Origin: Bordetella sp. H567
Lineage (GTDB): Bacteria; Pseudomonadota; Gammaproteobacteria; Burkholderiales; Burkholderiaceae_B
Assembly: GCF_001704295.1 (NCBI RefSeq)
Contig: NZ_CP012334.1
Location: forward strand, 1,252,084 to 1,316,083
Direction: 5' to 3'
Length of the DNA: 64,000 nt
Part shown: in pieces, positions 56,631 to 64,000 of the stretch
How positions within the stretch are numbered: position 1 is the first letter of the stretch
How the letters are laid out: every line of letters starts with the position of its first letter
The notes under the pieces: model-generated
Database searches by the model: none
Seen by the model: the letters and a program-made list of their open reading frames with translations, nothing else
What the model was told of the DNA's origin: nothing
Program-made: the position numbers and the translations under genes

Positions 56631-57614
56631 ATGATGAAAATCCGCACGCTGGCGATGGCCATCGGGCTGGGCGCGGGTGCCCTGGCCGCATCTGCGCAGG
56701 CCGCCGACAAATACCCCAGCCATGCCATACGCGTAATCGTGCCGTTCGCTCCCGGCGGCTCCACCGATATCATCGCGCGCCTGGTCACGCAGCGCATGAG
56801 CCAGGAGCTGGGCCAGCCCATGGTGATCGAGAACAAGGGCGGCGCGGGTGGCGCGATCGGCGCGGCGGAAGCCGCCAAGGCCGCGCCCGACGGCTACACC
56901 TTGTCCATCGCGACGGTGTCGACGATGGCCGTGAACCCGGCCTGCCGTCCCAACGACCTGCCCTACGATCCGATCAAGGACTTCCAGCCGGTCACCAACT
57001 TCGCCAACACCGCCAATGTGGTGTCGGTGAATCCGAAGAAGCTGCCGGTCAAGGACTTCAAGGAATTCCTCGATCGGCTGAAGAAGAATCCGGGCAAGTA
57101 TTCCTACGGCAGCTCGGGCACCTGCGGCGTGCTGCACCTGATGGGCGAATCGTTCAAGCTGGCCACGGGGACGGACATCGTGCACGTTCCCTACAAGGGC
57201 TCGGGCCCCGCGCTGGCCGACGTGGTGGGCGGCCAGATCGAAATCCTGTTCGACAACCTGCCGTCGTCCATGCCGCAGATCCAGGCGAAGGCCATCAAGC
57301 CGATGGCGGTGGCGTGGCCGACGCGCATCAAGTCCATGCCTGACGTGCCGACCTTCGCCGAGGTGGGCTACCCGTCGGTCAACCAGCCGGTGTGGTATGG
57401 CCTGCTGGCGCCCGCCGGCACGCCCATGGACGTCGTGAACAAGCTGCGCAATGCCGCCGTGGTGGCGCTGAAGGATCCCAGGGTGATCAAGGCCTTGGAC
57501 GAGCAGGGCTCCGAAGCTTCGGGCAATACGCCCGAGGAATTCGCCAAGGAAATCCGCTCGCAGTACGACTGGGCCAAGGAAATCGTGAAGAAGCAGAACA
57601 TCAAGCTCGAATAA
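56631..57614 (+). CDS. Bug-family (TTT) periplasmic solute-binding receptor
   Basis: 327 residues from the ATG at 56631 behind an AGGAGA ribosome site. A signal peptide ('LAMAIGLGAGALAASAQA') is followed by 'YPSHAIRVIVPFAPGGSTDI', 'IENKGGAGGAIGAAEAAKAA', 'PDGYTLSIATVSTMAVNP', 'IVHVPYKGSGPALADVVGG' and 'GLLAPAGTPMDVVNKL'. This is the classic Bug pattern; the APGGSTD loop is that of the most common subgroup. No TctA/B genes are near. It has its own strong terminator, so it is a single-gene unit. Ligand unknown, likely a carboxylate. Confidence 0.92.
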   Translation: MMKIRTLAMAIGLGAGALAASAQAADKYPSHAIRVIVPFAPGGSTDIIARLVTQRMSQELGQPMVIENKGGAGGAIGAAEAAKAAPDGYTLSIATVSTMAVNPACRPNDLPYDPIKDFQPVTNFANTANVVSVNPKKLPVKDFKEFLDRLKKNPGKYSYGSSGTCGVLHLMGESFKLATGTDIVHVPYKGSGPALADVVGGQIEILFDNLPSSMPQIQAKAIKPMAVAWPTRIKSMPDVPTFAEVGYPSVNQPVWYGLLAPAGTPMDVVNKLRNAAVVALKDPRVIKALDEQGSEASGNTPEEFAKEIRSQYDWAKEIVKKQNIKLE

Positions 57615-57633
57615 GCGGCGCGATGCCGATGGG

Positions 57634-57667
57634 AAAAAAGCCAGGCCGGTGTGCCTGGCTTTTTTTT
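57634..57667 (+). terminator. intrinsic terminator after the Bug gene
   Basis: AAAAAAGCCAGGC pairs with GCCTGGCTTTTTT around the loop CGGTGT, followed by a run of T. A textbook rho-independent terminator, 20 bases after the stop codon. Confidence 0.95.
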
Positions 57668-57736
57668 CCGCGGCCGTGCCTGGGCGTAGCAGCATGCGCG
57701 ACGTACCCCGGCATGGCGAGCGCCTACAATGCCGCC

Positions 57737-58225
57737 ATGAGCAAGAGCCGACACGTCTCCGAAACCCCGGCGACGCAATTCTTGAAGCAGCACAAGGTGG
57801 CCTATACCGAGCACACCTACGACTACGTCGACCACGGCGGGGCCGGCGAAGCCGCGCGCCAACTGGGCCTGGACCCGCATGCCGTCGTCAAGACGCTGGT
57901 CATGGAAGACGAGGCCGCGCGGCCGCTGATCGTGCTGATGCACGGAGACCGCGAGGTCTCCACCAAGAACCTGGCGCGGCAGGCCGGCCTGAAGAAGGTC
58001 GCGCCGTGCCAGCCGGAAGCGGCGCAGCGCCACTCTGGCTACCAGGTGGGCGGCACGTCGCCTTTCGGCACACGCAAGCGCATGCCGGTCTGGGTGGAGG
58101 CCAGCGTGCTGGAGCACTCCACCATCTACATCAACGGCGGCCGGCGGGGCTACCTGGTCGGCATTGCCCCGGCCGTGCTGGTCGACCTGCTGGGTGCGCG
58201 TCCGGTCTCGGTGGCCTTGGATTAG
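57737..58225 (+). CDS. ybaK: Cys-tRNA(Pro)/Cys-tRNA(Cys) deacylase YbaK
   Basis: Hydrolyses Cys mis-charged on tRNA-Pro. The ATG at 57737 gives 162 residues of the YbaK/EbsC fold: 'TPATQFLKQHKVAYTEHTYD', the catalytic Lys in 'LDPHAVVKTLVME', 'LIVLMHGDREVSTKNLAR' and 'YQVGGTSPFGTRKRMPVWVE' (the glycine loop of the active site). It follows the strong terminator at 57634-57667 and so has its own promoter. Convergent with the GlxA-type gene. Confidence 0.94.
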   Translation: MSKSRHVSETPATQFLKQHKVAYTEHTYDYVDHGGAGEAARQLGLDPHAVVKTLVMEDEAARPLIVLMHGDREVSTKNLARQAGLKKVAPCQPEAAQRHSGYQVGGTSPFGTRKRMPVWVEASVLEHSTIYINGGRRGYLVGIAPAVLVDLLGARPVSVALD

Positions 58226-58324
58226 TGGCGGGACGCCTTGCCGGTGTCGCGATGGCAGCGCGGCCGGGAATGTCCCGGCGATGCGCGCCAGGCGCCGCGC
58301 GCGGTGGGCGATGCGGCGCGTCCT

Positions 58325-59293
58325 TCACGCGTCGTGCGGATGCGCATGGCGGCGCCTGTATTCGGCCGGGGTCACGCCGACATGCTTGTAGAAGGTGCGG
58401 CGCAGCGTATCGGCATTGGCGAAGCCGCATTCCGCCGCGACCTGCTTGGGTGTCCGCGAGCCGCTTTCCAGCAGGGAACGGGCGGCCGATACGCGGGCCG
58501 CTTCCACCCATGCCGCGGGCGTGATGCCGGTCTGGGTGCGGAACAGCCGGGCGAAGTGGCGCGGACTCAGTCCCGCGTGTTGCGCCAGGCTCGGCACGTC
58601 ATGCCGCAGCCCCGGATGGGCCGCAACCCAGCGCTGCACCTCTTGCAGGACGGAACGGCCGGCGGGATGGGTTTCGCCCTTGCGGCTGAACTGCAATTGG
58701 CCGCCGGGCCGCTTGAAGAACATGACCAATTGGCTGGCCACGCGCCGCGCGATCTCCCGCCCCAGGTCTTCTTCCACCAGCGCCAGGGCCAGGTCCAACC
58801 CGGCCGTTACGCCGGCGGCGGTGCGCAGCTTGCCGTCGCGCACGTATAGGGCGTCTTCGTCCACCGTGACCGTGGGGTAGGCCTGGATCAGCGCTTCGGC
58901 CGATGCCCAATGTGTGGTGATGTGGCGGCCATCCAGCAGCCCGGCCGCGGCCAGGACGAAGGCGCCGGTGCAAACCGAGCCGTAGCGCCGCGATCGCGAC
59001 GCGCAGTCGCGCAGCCACGGGGCCAGATGCGCGGGCAGGTGCAGCTCGTGGGCGTGCGGGGCCCCTGCGACCAGCAGGGTATCGAACCGGTCGTCCGCCT
59101 GTCCGGCCACCGTATCCGGCAGGATCCGCGCCCCGGAGGAGCTGCGGACCGGCCCTGGCTCGCAGCCGATCACATGCAAGGTGTAGTACTCCCGCCCGGC
59201 CTCCAGGTTGGCCTGGGCGAACACATCCAGGGGACCGGAGATATCCAACAGCTGGACGCCCGGCAGAGCAAGAACGGCAATGGATTTGGGCAT
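58325..59293 (-). CDS. GlxA-family transcriptional regulator (DJ-1/PfpI domain plus AraC HTH)
   Basis: 322 residues from the ATG at 59293. The N-terminal DJ-1/PfpI domain (1-190) has 'VLALPGVQLLDISGPLDVFA' and the nucleophile-elbow Cys in 'YGSVCTGAFVLAAAGLLDG' (Cys108). The C-terminal AraC domain (about 225-315) shows 'SLAQHAGLSPRHFARLFRTQ' and 'VAAECGFANADTLRRTFYKH'. Such regulators sense small nitrogen compounds or are simply ligand binders. It faces an HD-domain hydrolase gene across 128 bases and very likely controls it. Confidence 0.93.
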   Translation of the reverse strand: MPKSIAVLALPGVQLLDISGPLDVFAQANLEAGREYYTLHVIGCEPGPVRSSSGARILPDTVAGQADDRFDTLLVAGAPHAHELHLPAHLAPWLRDCASRSRRYGSVCTGAFVLAAAGLLDGRHITTHWASAEALIQAYPTVTVDEDALYVRDGKLRTAAGVTAGLDLALALVEEDLGREIARRVASQLVMFFKRPGGQLQFSRKGETHPAGRSVLQEVQRWVAAHPGLRHDVPSLAQHAGLSPRHFARLFRTQTGITPAAWVEAARVSAARSLLESGSRTPKQVAAECGFANADTLRRTFYKHVGVTPAEYRRRHAHPHDA

Positions 59294-59421
59294 ATTTGGA
59301 TGAGGCGCGACGCCATGTCTCGATAGCACGTGAAATGGCAGTATACGACGTATTGCGCCGATTGATGCCATGAGGCCGCGGTTTCACAATGACTGCACAC
59401 ACTTTTTTTGGAGTAGCCATC

Positions 59422-60063
59422 ATGACCCTCAAGATCGGCAACATCGCCATTCCCGACAGCCAACTCGCCCGCGAGATCACGGACCTGGTCCGCGATACCG
59501 AATCGCCGCTGCTTTTCCACCATTCCAGCCGGGTGTATTACTTTGCCGCCCTTGCCGGGGAGCGGCGCGGCCTGAAGTTCGACCCGGAGCTCCTTTACGC
59601 GGGCGCCATGTTCCATGACATGGGGCTGACCCATGAGCATGCCAGCGACAATTTGCGTTTCGAAGTGGACGGGGCCAACGTGGCGCGGGGCTTCCTTCAG
59701 AGCCGCGGTATCTCCCACCAGGATGTCGACCTGGTGTGGACCGCCATCGCGCTGCATACCACGCCCGGCATTCCTGAGCACATGCACCCCGTCGTCGCGC
59801 TGCTGACCGCAGGGGTGGAGATGGACGTCCTGGGCATCGACTATTCGGGATTCAACGAAGCCGACCGCGAAGCTGTCGTGCACGCGCATCCGCGCGGGGA
59901 CAACTTCAAGGAAAACATCATCCAGACCTTCTACGACGGCATCAAGCACAAGCCCGATACGACCTTCGGCAACGTCAAGGCCGACGTCCTGGCCGACAAG
60001 GACCCGCATTTCCATCGGGGCAACTTCTGCAGCGTCATTCGCCAGTCCTCCTGGCGCTCCTGA
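59422..60063 (+). CDS. HD-domain hydrolase, cyanamide-hydratase-like
   Basis: 213 residues from the ATG at 59422, behind a GGAG ribosome site. Metal ligands of an HD domain are visible: His33/His34 in 'LLFHHSSRVYYFAAL', His65-Asp66 in 'AMFHDMGLTHEH', and the Asp later in 'GVEMDVLGIDYSG'. The pattern with the aromatic stretch after the first His resembles fungal and plant cyanamide hydratases and their bacterial homologues, rather than nucleotide phosphohydrolases or c-di-GMP enzymes. The divergent GlxA-type regulator suggests substrate-induced expression. The substrate is unproven. Confidence 0.82.
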   Translation: MTLKIGNIAIPDSQLAREITDLVRDTESPLLFHHSSRVYYFAALAGERRGLKFDPELLYAGAMFHDMGLTHEHASDNLRFEVDGANVARGFLQSRGISHQDVDLVWTAIALHTTPGIPEHMHPVVALLTAGVEMDVLGIDYSGFNEADREAVVHAHPRGDNFKENIIQTFYDGIKHKPDTTFGNVKADVLADKDPHFHRGNFCSVIRQSSWRS

Positions 60064-60188
60064 CGCCATGCCATGTGCCAAGGCGGGCGCGGCTACAATC
60101 GCTGGCGCTTTTCCGGCGCCGCGCAGGATTGCGGTGCCGGGAAGGATCCGCGTACCCATCCTCACCGCAACCGACCCCGCCGGCCGCC

Positions 60189-61091
60189 ATGGACAGACTC
60201 GACGCGATGCGCCTATTCATCCGGGTCGTGGAGCGCCGCAGCTTCACGCTGGCCGCGCACGACATGGATATTCCGCGGTCTACCTGCACCAAGGTCATCC
60301 GCCAAATGGAGCTGCGCCTGGGCGTGCGGCTGCTGCAGCGGACCACGCGCGTGGTGCGGCCGACACTGGATGGCGAAGCCTACTATCGTCGCTGCCTGGG
60401 CATCCTCGATGACATCGAGGACGCAGAGGGCGCCTTCCGCGGCCAGCATCCCAAGGGACAGTTGCGGGTAGAGGTGCAGGGCACATTGGCCCGCCATTTC
60501 CTGATGCCGGGATTGCCGGCTTTTTTTGCCCGCTATCCCGATATCGAACTCTCAATGAGCGAGAGCGATCGTTGGGTGGACCTGGTGCAGGAAGGCGTCG
60601 ATTGCGTCCTGCGCTACGGCCAGCTGCGCGACAGCGAACTGGTGGCGCGGCCAGTCACCATGCTGGAACGCCTGACCTGCGCCACGCCGGAATATCTGGA
60701 GCGCCACGGCACGCCGGCGGACATCGACGCGCTTGCCGGACACCGGATGGTGGGCATACGGTCGCTGACCACCGGTACGGTCACTCCACTGGAATTCCGC
60801 GTGGGCGAGCAGACCCGTGCGCTCGCCCTGCCTTGCACCCTATCGGTGACAGGAACCGAGAGCTACCTCGCGGGGATACGCCTGGGGCTCGGCCTGGCCC
60901 AGGTGCCGCGCTTTCATGTGCAAGAGGATTTGCGGCAGGGCAGGCTGATCGAGCTGCTGCGCGAGACGCCGCCGCCGGCGGCGCCCGTATCGCTGCTTTA
61001 TCCGCGTGCGCGGCAGCTGTCGCCGCGGGTCAGGGTGTTCCTGGACTGGGCCGCGGGCGAATTCGCCGCGCGGCAGGCCGGTGATCGTTGA
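60189..61091 (+). CDS. LysR-family transcriptional regulator
   Basis: 300 residues from the ATG at 60189. The winged HTH is 'AMRLFIRVVERRSFTLAAHD', followed by 'IPRSTCTKVIRQMELRLGVR' and 'LLQRTTRVVRPTLDGEAYYR', as in the CrgA subgroup. The effector domain has 'VEVQGTLARHFLMPGLPAFF' and 'GVDCVLRYGQLRDSELVARP'. It runs parallel to the HD gene 125 bases upstream. No divergent target gene is next to it, so its regulon is not evident; regulation of itself or of the HD gene are options. Confidence 0.92.
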   Translation: MDRLDAMRLFIRVVERRSFTLAAHDMDIPRSTCTKVIRQMELRLGVRLLQRTTRVVRPTLDGEAYYRRCLGILDDIEDAEGAFRGQHPKGQLRVEVQGTLARHFLMPGLPAFFARYPDIELSMSESDRWVDLVQEGVDCVLRYGQLRDSELVARPVTMLERLTCATPEYLERHGTPADIDALAGHRMVGIRSLTTGTVTPLEFRVGEQTRALALPCTLSVTGTESYLAGIRLGLGLAQVPRFHVQEDLRQGRLIELLRETPPPAAPVSLLYPRARQLSPRVRVFLDWAAGEFAARQAGDR

Positions 61092-61129
61092 AACGCCTTG
61101 GCAGGCTGGCGTTGACGATCACCATGTCT

Positions 61130-62296
61130 TTACATCATCGCGACTTCGTTCTGCACGAATTTGCGGATGCGCAAGGCATCGGCGATGCGCGAATACTTGC
61201 CCTGCGCGTCCAGCAGCACGATGGCCAGGTCGCGGCCCTGGATGTGAGCCAGCATGACGAGGCATTCGCCGGCTTCATTGATGAAGCCCGTCTTGGACAC
61301 CTTGATATCCCAGTCGGCATTGCGGACCAGCGCATTGGTGTTGCGGAAGGTGCGCGTGTGGCCCTTGCCCATGTCCACGTCGTATTCCGTGTCGGTGGTG
61401 TAGCGGTGGATCATGGGGCGCTGCGATGCCGCGCGCAGCAGGCGAACCAGGTCGCGCGGCGAGGAAACGTTTTCGCTGGACAGGCCGGTAGGTTCGACGA
61501 AGTGCGTGTCCATCATGCCCAGGTCGCGCGCCTTGGCGTTCATGGCCTTGACGAAGGCGGGCATTCCGCCGGGGTAGTAGCGTCCCAGCGCATGCGCCGC
61601 GCGGTTTTCGGAGGACATCAGCGCCACGTGCAGCATGTCCGCGCGCGTCAGGCGCGAACCCACGGGCAGGCGCGACGCGGCATGGCGCAGCCGGTCGATA
61701 TCGTCATCGCTGACTTCCAGCACCTCGTCCATGGGCTGGTTGGCATCGACGATCACCAGCGCCGTCATCAGCTTGGAGATCGAGGCGATGGGCCGGATGG
61801 TGTCCTCGTTCTTCGAGAACAGCACCGTGGAGGTGGCCAGGTCCTGCACATAGGCGACGCTGGAGCGCAGGGCCGCGGCCTGCGCCGAGGTCGAGGCCGG
61901 CGTGGCGGCGGCGGACACTTTGCTGCGCGTGGCGGTGGCGGTATGGCTGACCACCTTCTTGCCCGATTTGGTGGTCGTGTCGGCAACGACTTCCTTGCGC
62001 GTCGTGGTGCTTGTCTTGCCGCTGGCGGCCTTCTTGGCCACCGTGGTGGTCTTGGTCTCGGTCTTCGCCACCGTGGTCTTGCTGCCCGCCTTCGCGGTCG
62101 TGGTGGACTTGGTCACCGTAGTGGTGGTGGTTTTCTTTGCCGCGGTCTTGGCTTGGACGGCCTTGCAGGCCGACGACTTCGCGTCGGTCTTGCAGGGATC
62201 GGCGGCGGCGCGGGCGCCGGGCGAGAGCAATAGCGATGCCGCGACCAGTAGCGGGGCCACCGCTGTCACGACCGAACGTGTCGGAAATAGCGCCAT
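61130..62296 (-). CDS. pbpG: D-alanyl-D-alanine endopeptidase (PBP7/8 type)
   Basis: A low-molecular-mass penicillin-binding protein of the periplasm. The 388 residues comprise a signal peptide ('TAVAPLLVAASLLLSPGARA'), a Thr/Lys-rich low-complexity stalk of about 75 residues (46-120) and the S11 peptidase domain with SISK (Ser172-Lys175), S-E-N (Ser229-Asn231) and KTG (335-337). The E. coli PbpG is about 310 residues, the difference being the stalk, which could bind wall or envelope polymers. A good promoter lies 67 bases before the start. It converges on the LysR gene. Confidence 0.93.
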   Translation of the reverse strand: MALFPTRSVVTAVAPLLVAASLLLSPGARAAADPCKTDAKSSACKAVQAKTAAKKTTTTTVTKSTTTAKAGSKTTVAKTETKTTTVAKKAASGKTSTTTRKEVVADTTTKSGKKVVSHTATATRSKVSAAATPASTSAQAAALRSSVAYVQDLATSTVLFSKNEDTIRPIASISKLMTALVIVDANQPMDEVLEVSDDDIDRLRHAASRLPVGSRLTRADMLHVALMSSENRAAHALGRYYPGGMPAFVKAMNAKARDLGMMDTHFVEPTGLSSENVSSPRDLVRLLRAASQRPMIHRYTTDTEYDVDMGKGHTRTFRNTNALVRNADWDIKVSKTGFINEAGECLVMLAHIQGRDLAIVLLDAQGKYSRIADALRIRKFVQNEVAMM

Positions 62297-62362
62297 AGGT
62301 AAGACGGATCCGTAAGGCTGAGCGACGCGCCCACAGGATGGGCTGTCAGAAAATTGAGTGGA

Positions 62363-62392
62363 ATTATAGGGTTAGCCTGACAATTTAAACAA
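62363..62392 (-). promoter_or_regulatory. sigma-70 promoter of pbpG
   Basis: On the minus strand TTGTTT (62387-62392) and a perfect TATAAT (62363-62368) are separated by 18 bases, 67 bases before the pbpG ATG. The surrounding DNA is AT-rich compared with the genome. Confidence 0.6.
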
Positions 62393-62476
62393 TCTTTTTA
62401 AGCTAATCCGGGAAAATTCTCTGACGGGTCCTCGGACCCATCCTGGGGGCCGTGCTCATCCGTACCGCTATATCGC

Positions 62477-62514
62477 CCACGAGGGATGGGGTCAACCACG
62501 AGGAATGGGGCTAA
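62477..62514. repeat. two imperfect tandem 19-base repeats
   Basis: CCACGAGGGATGGGGTCAA is followed directly by CCACGAGGAATGGGGCTAA (three mismatches). Function unknown. Confidence 0.6.
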
Positions 62515-62701
62515 TCAATGGAGCGGGGGAGGGAGGCTTGCGTCCGGCGTTGCGCCGAGAGCGCCGACACGGCGACACAGCCGAATCGGGAAAGGTCCCC
62601 GTGAAGATATCCGGCGAGTTTTTTTGCCGAAGGGCCAGCGTGGCAAACGGGAGGGCGAGGAGGAGGAGAACGGGGAGGGGGATCGCGGATGCAGGCGCGG
62701 T

Positions 62702-62776
62702 TGGCCTCGCCGGGTGGAATCGAACCACCAATTGACCCTTAGGAGGGGCCGGTTATATCCATTTAACTACGGCGAG
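62702..62776 (-). tRNA. tRNA-Arg (anticodon CCT)
   Basis: 75 bases on the minus strand. The acceptor CTCGCCG pairs with CGGCGAG, then discriminator G and an encoded CCA (62702-62704). The D arm is GTTAAATGGATATAAC, the anticodon loop CTCCTAA (CCT, reading AGG), and the T arm GGTGGTTCGATTCCACC. It is the only copy in the window and reads a rare codon in GC-rich genomes. Confidence 0.95.
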
Positions 62777-63343
62777 ATGTGCTTCTTGCAGGGATCGAGC
62801 AATCCCTGAAAAACCCTGGATCTTTGTCTAAGCTATTGATTTTTCTAGGGAAGAGCAGGCCAAAACTATATCACGATTTATCTCGCAATCCCATCAGATC
62901 CAAATCTTCGACATCTCGTTCATCAACGCAATGTTGATGTCGCGCTGCCTATTCTGCAGGGCCTTCGCGCCTACAGAACTAGGACAGCAGGGCAAGGATC
63001 ATGGCCGCGATTGCAAAGACCGGCGCCAGGTGGCGCGTGCGGATAAGCAATGCCGGGCGCAAGTCTATCAGCAGGACGTTCGACGCCAAAATCCAGGCGC
63101 AAGGCGCCCGGCGATAGTCATATTTCAAGTCTCCATGTGGCTATGGATAGTCGGTCGATACGGGCCGTTCGTGGAAAAGGTGGTTTGCCGGTCCGTGGCT
63201 TGTCGGTCCCTTTACGTCCCTGGCTGTATGTGCCAACGGTCGCGTGACAGGCAGCGCTCCCGCCCGGCGAACCTTCGCATGGCGGGCGGGGGTACTTGAG
63301 CGTGGCGCCATCCTTTCGATGGCGCGCCCAAGGTCGGATGGCG
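62777..63343. other. 567-base gene-poor, partly AT-rich stretch right of tRNA-Arg
   Basis: The first 150 bases are AT-rich. A minus-strand frame at 62979-63128 (TTG start, 49 residues, hydrophobic end 'LAPVFAIAAMILALLS') could be a small membrane peptide or a gene remnant, but has no good ribosome site. Two hairpins lie near the end: 63305-63325 (GCGCCATC/GATGGCGC) and one around 63259-63290. They may end transcription of the right-edge gene. Confidence 0.45.
63305..63325 (-). terminator. possible terminator hairpin of the right-edge gene
   Basis: An 8-base perfect stem GCGCCATC/GATGGCGC around CTTTC, 19 bases past the stop codon of the orphan gene. No T run. Confidence 0.4.
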
Positions 63344-64000
63344 TTATGCCCTTTGCCACGTGCCGGAAGGCTGCGCCGGCGTTTGGCCGGCGGAAGCGGC
63401 TTCGTCAGCCAATTTTTCGCTGCGCGGCGGAGACATCTGCGCATAAGGACGCAGAATATCCTTGAGCTCTTCGGCCATGGAGCGGGCCTGCGGCCGCACG
63501 GATTCCATCGCTTGCTGGAATCTCTTATCGAATGACGCGTCCGTTTCCTGGCGGTTGTCTAATTGCCTTACCAGGGGGTACGGGTCTCTTCCGCAGCCCA
63601 CTACGAATTCGCAGTTTTTCTTGATGTCCAGGGAATAGACGTTGTTGAATTCGCGCGCCTGCTCGGACGTGCTTATTGTTTCAAAACTCTGGATATTGCG
63701 AAGCACCGCATCGATGATGTCCATGGCTTCGGCGACTTGCGCCTCGCCATCGACGCCCCGCTGGGCGAGGACGAGTTTGGCTTCCTGGAGCAAAGCCGTC
63801 ATTTGCCAGCTGGGGATCTCCGTGGTGGGCAGCAGTATGCTCTGCTTGTCCACCAGGATTGCCTCGGTATTGCTGGTCGAAGGCCTCAGCCCGGGAGCCG
63901 GGTTCGTCGGCCCGGCCTGCGGCTCCATGTCCGACGCCGGCTGGCCGGCGTAATAGGCGGACAGCCGTGACTGGTCGGGGTTGGCAGGATTGTCATAAAT
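63344..64000 (-). CDS. hypothetical protein, orphan, partial at the right edge
   Basis: I do not recognise it. The minus-strand frame is open from 64000 to the stop at 63344, so the 5' end lies outside; at least 218 residues are present. An internal ATG at 63928 is not necessarily the start because the frame continues upstream ('DNPANPDQSRLSAYYAGQPA'). The visible part is hydrophilic and largely helical, with two Cys in 'KKNCEFVVGCGRDPYPLVRQ', a Pro-rich segment at the N-terminal side and a Pro/Ser/Ala-rich tail. No signal or membrane segment is seen in this part. GC content is lower than in the core genes. It could be an acquired or secreted protein; no function is assigned. Confidence 0.6.
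   Translation of the reverse strand: MYDNPANPDQSRLSAYYAGQPASDMEPQAGPTNPAPGLRPSTSNTEAILVDKQSILLPTTEIPSWQMTALLQEAKLVLAQRGVDGEAQVAEAMDIIDAVLRNIQSFETISTSEQAREFNNVYSLDIKKNCEFVVGCGRDPYPLVRQLDNRQETDASFDKRFQQAMESVRPQARSMAEELKDILRPYAQMSPPRSEKLADEAASAGQTPAQPSGTWQRA

Larger units (their letters stand above)
62297..62701. other. 405-base intergenic stretch between pbpG and tRNA-Arg
   Basis: No gene is supported. It holds the pbpG promoter (62363-62392), a short palindrome GGGTCCTCGGACCC (about 62426-62439), and two imperfect tandem copies of a 19-base unit (62477-62495 and 62496-62514). Purine-rich DNA follows up to the tRNA. Confidence 0.6.

Noticed and set aside
62477-62514. A CRISPR-like repeat pair
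   Set aside because: Two directly adjacent 19-base units without spacers; no array and no cas gene in the window.

Overview
The window looks like a chromosomal segment of a high-GC betaproteobacterium of the Alcaligenaceae, close to Bordetella or Achromobacter. Three things point there: the gene order fur-recN-nadK-hrcA-hemH-grpE-dnaK-dnaJ; several orphan 'Bug' (tripartite tricarboxylate transporter, TTT) solute receptors without their membrane partners; and the GC-rich codon use. No similarity search was possible, so the taxonomy is inference. Most of the window is core housekeeping DNA. I see no insertion sequence, integrase, prophage or CRISPR array.

Layout. 1-1250: the 5' part of an alpha/beta hydrolase running off the left edge, two hairpins with the same arm sequence, and tRNA-Gly(GCC). 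1334-8196: murB, then bamE-dapB, fur, and nadK-recN facing hrcA. 8242-13715: hemH, then the heat-shock block grpE, a thioredoxin-like gene, dnaK and dnaJ, with clear sigma-32 promoters before grpE and dnaK. 13852-18733: an accessory catabolic block with a Bug receptor, a polysaccharide-deacetylase-like hydrolase, an IclR regulator, an amidase and a cytochrome b561. 18754-26600: a coiled-coil membrane protein, murU-amgK (peptidoglycan recycling), and divergently lptD-surA-rsmA (outer-membrane biogenesis). 26631-31818: glycerate kinase, pyruvate kinase, a SpmA/SpmB-like membrane protein, peptide deformylase and gloA. 32079-39610: a Bug receptor facing a tightly overlapped operon glyQ-glyS-gmhB-plsC-(YgjP-like protease)-phnW. 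39780-43730: a crotonase, class I fumarase and an MFS carrier. 43732-48260: hda-HAD-pcnB-folK facing purM. 48342-49106: an orphan gene. 49316-56438: mutL-miaA, dedA, tsaE-amiC, fumC. 56631-62296: a Bug receptor, ybaK, a GlxA-type regulator facing an HD-domain hydrolase, a LysR regulator and a PBP7-type D-Ala-D-Ala endopeptidase. 62702-64000: tRNA-Arg(CCT), an AT-rich gene-poor stretch and an orphan gene leaving the right edge.

Working together: envelope biogenesis dominates (murB, bamE, lptD, surA, amgK, murU, gmhB, plsC, amiC, pbpG), with protein folding (grpE, dnaK, dnaJ, hrcA), translation (glyQS, miaA, tsaE, ybaK, def, pcnB, rsmA) and central carbon metabolism (pyk, two fumarase classes, glycerate kinase).

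I did not find one clearly new multi-gene system. The most unusual signals are: a 60-base, 25% GC, rare-codon patch inside tsaE that also contains a good internal promoter for amiC; the unassigned IclR/amidase/deacetylase/Bug cluster; a GlxA regulator facing a cyanamide-hydratase-like HD protein; an apparent phnW+Bug insertion into the glyQS operon; and two orphan proteins, one of them beside tRNA-Arg.
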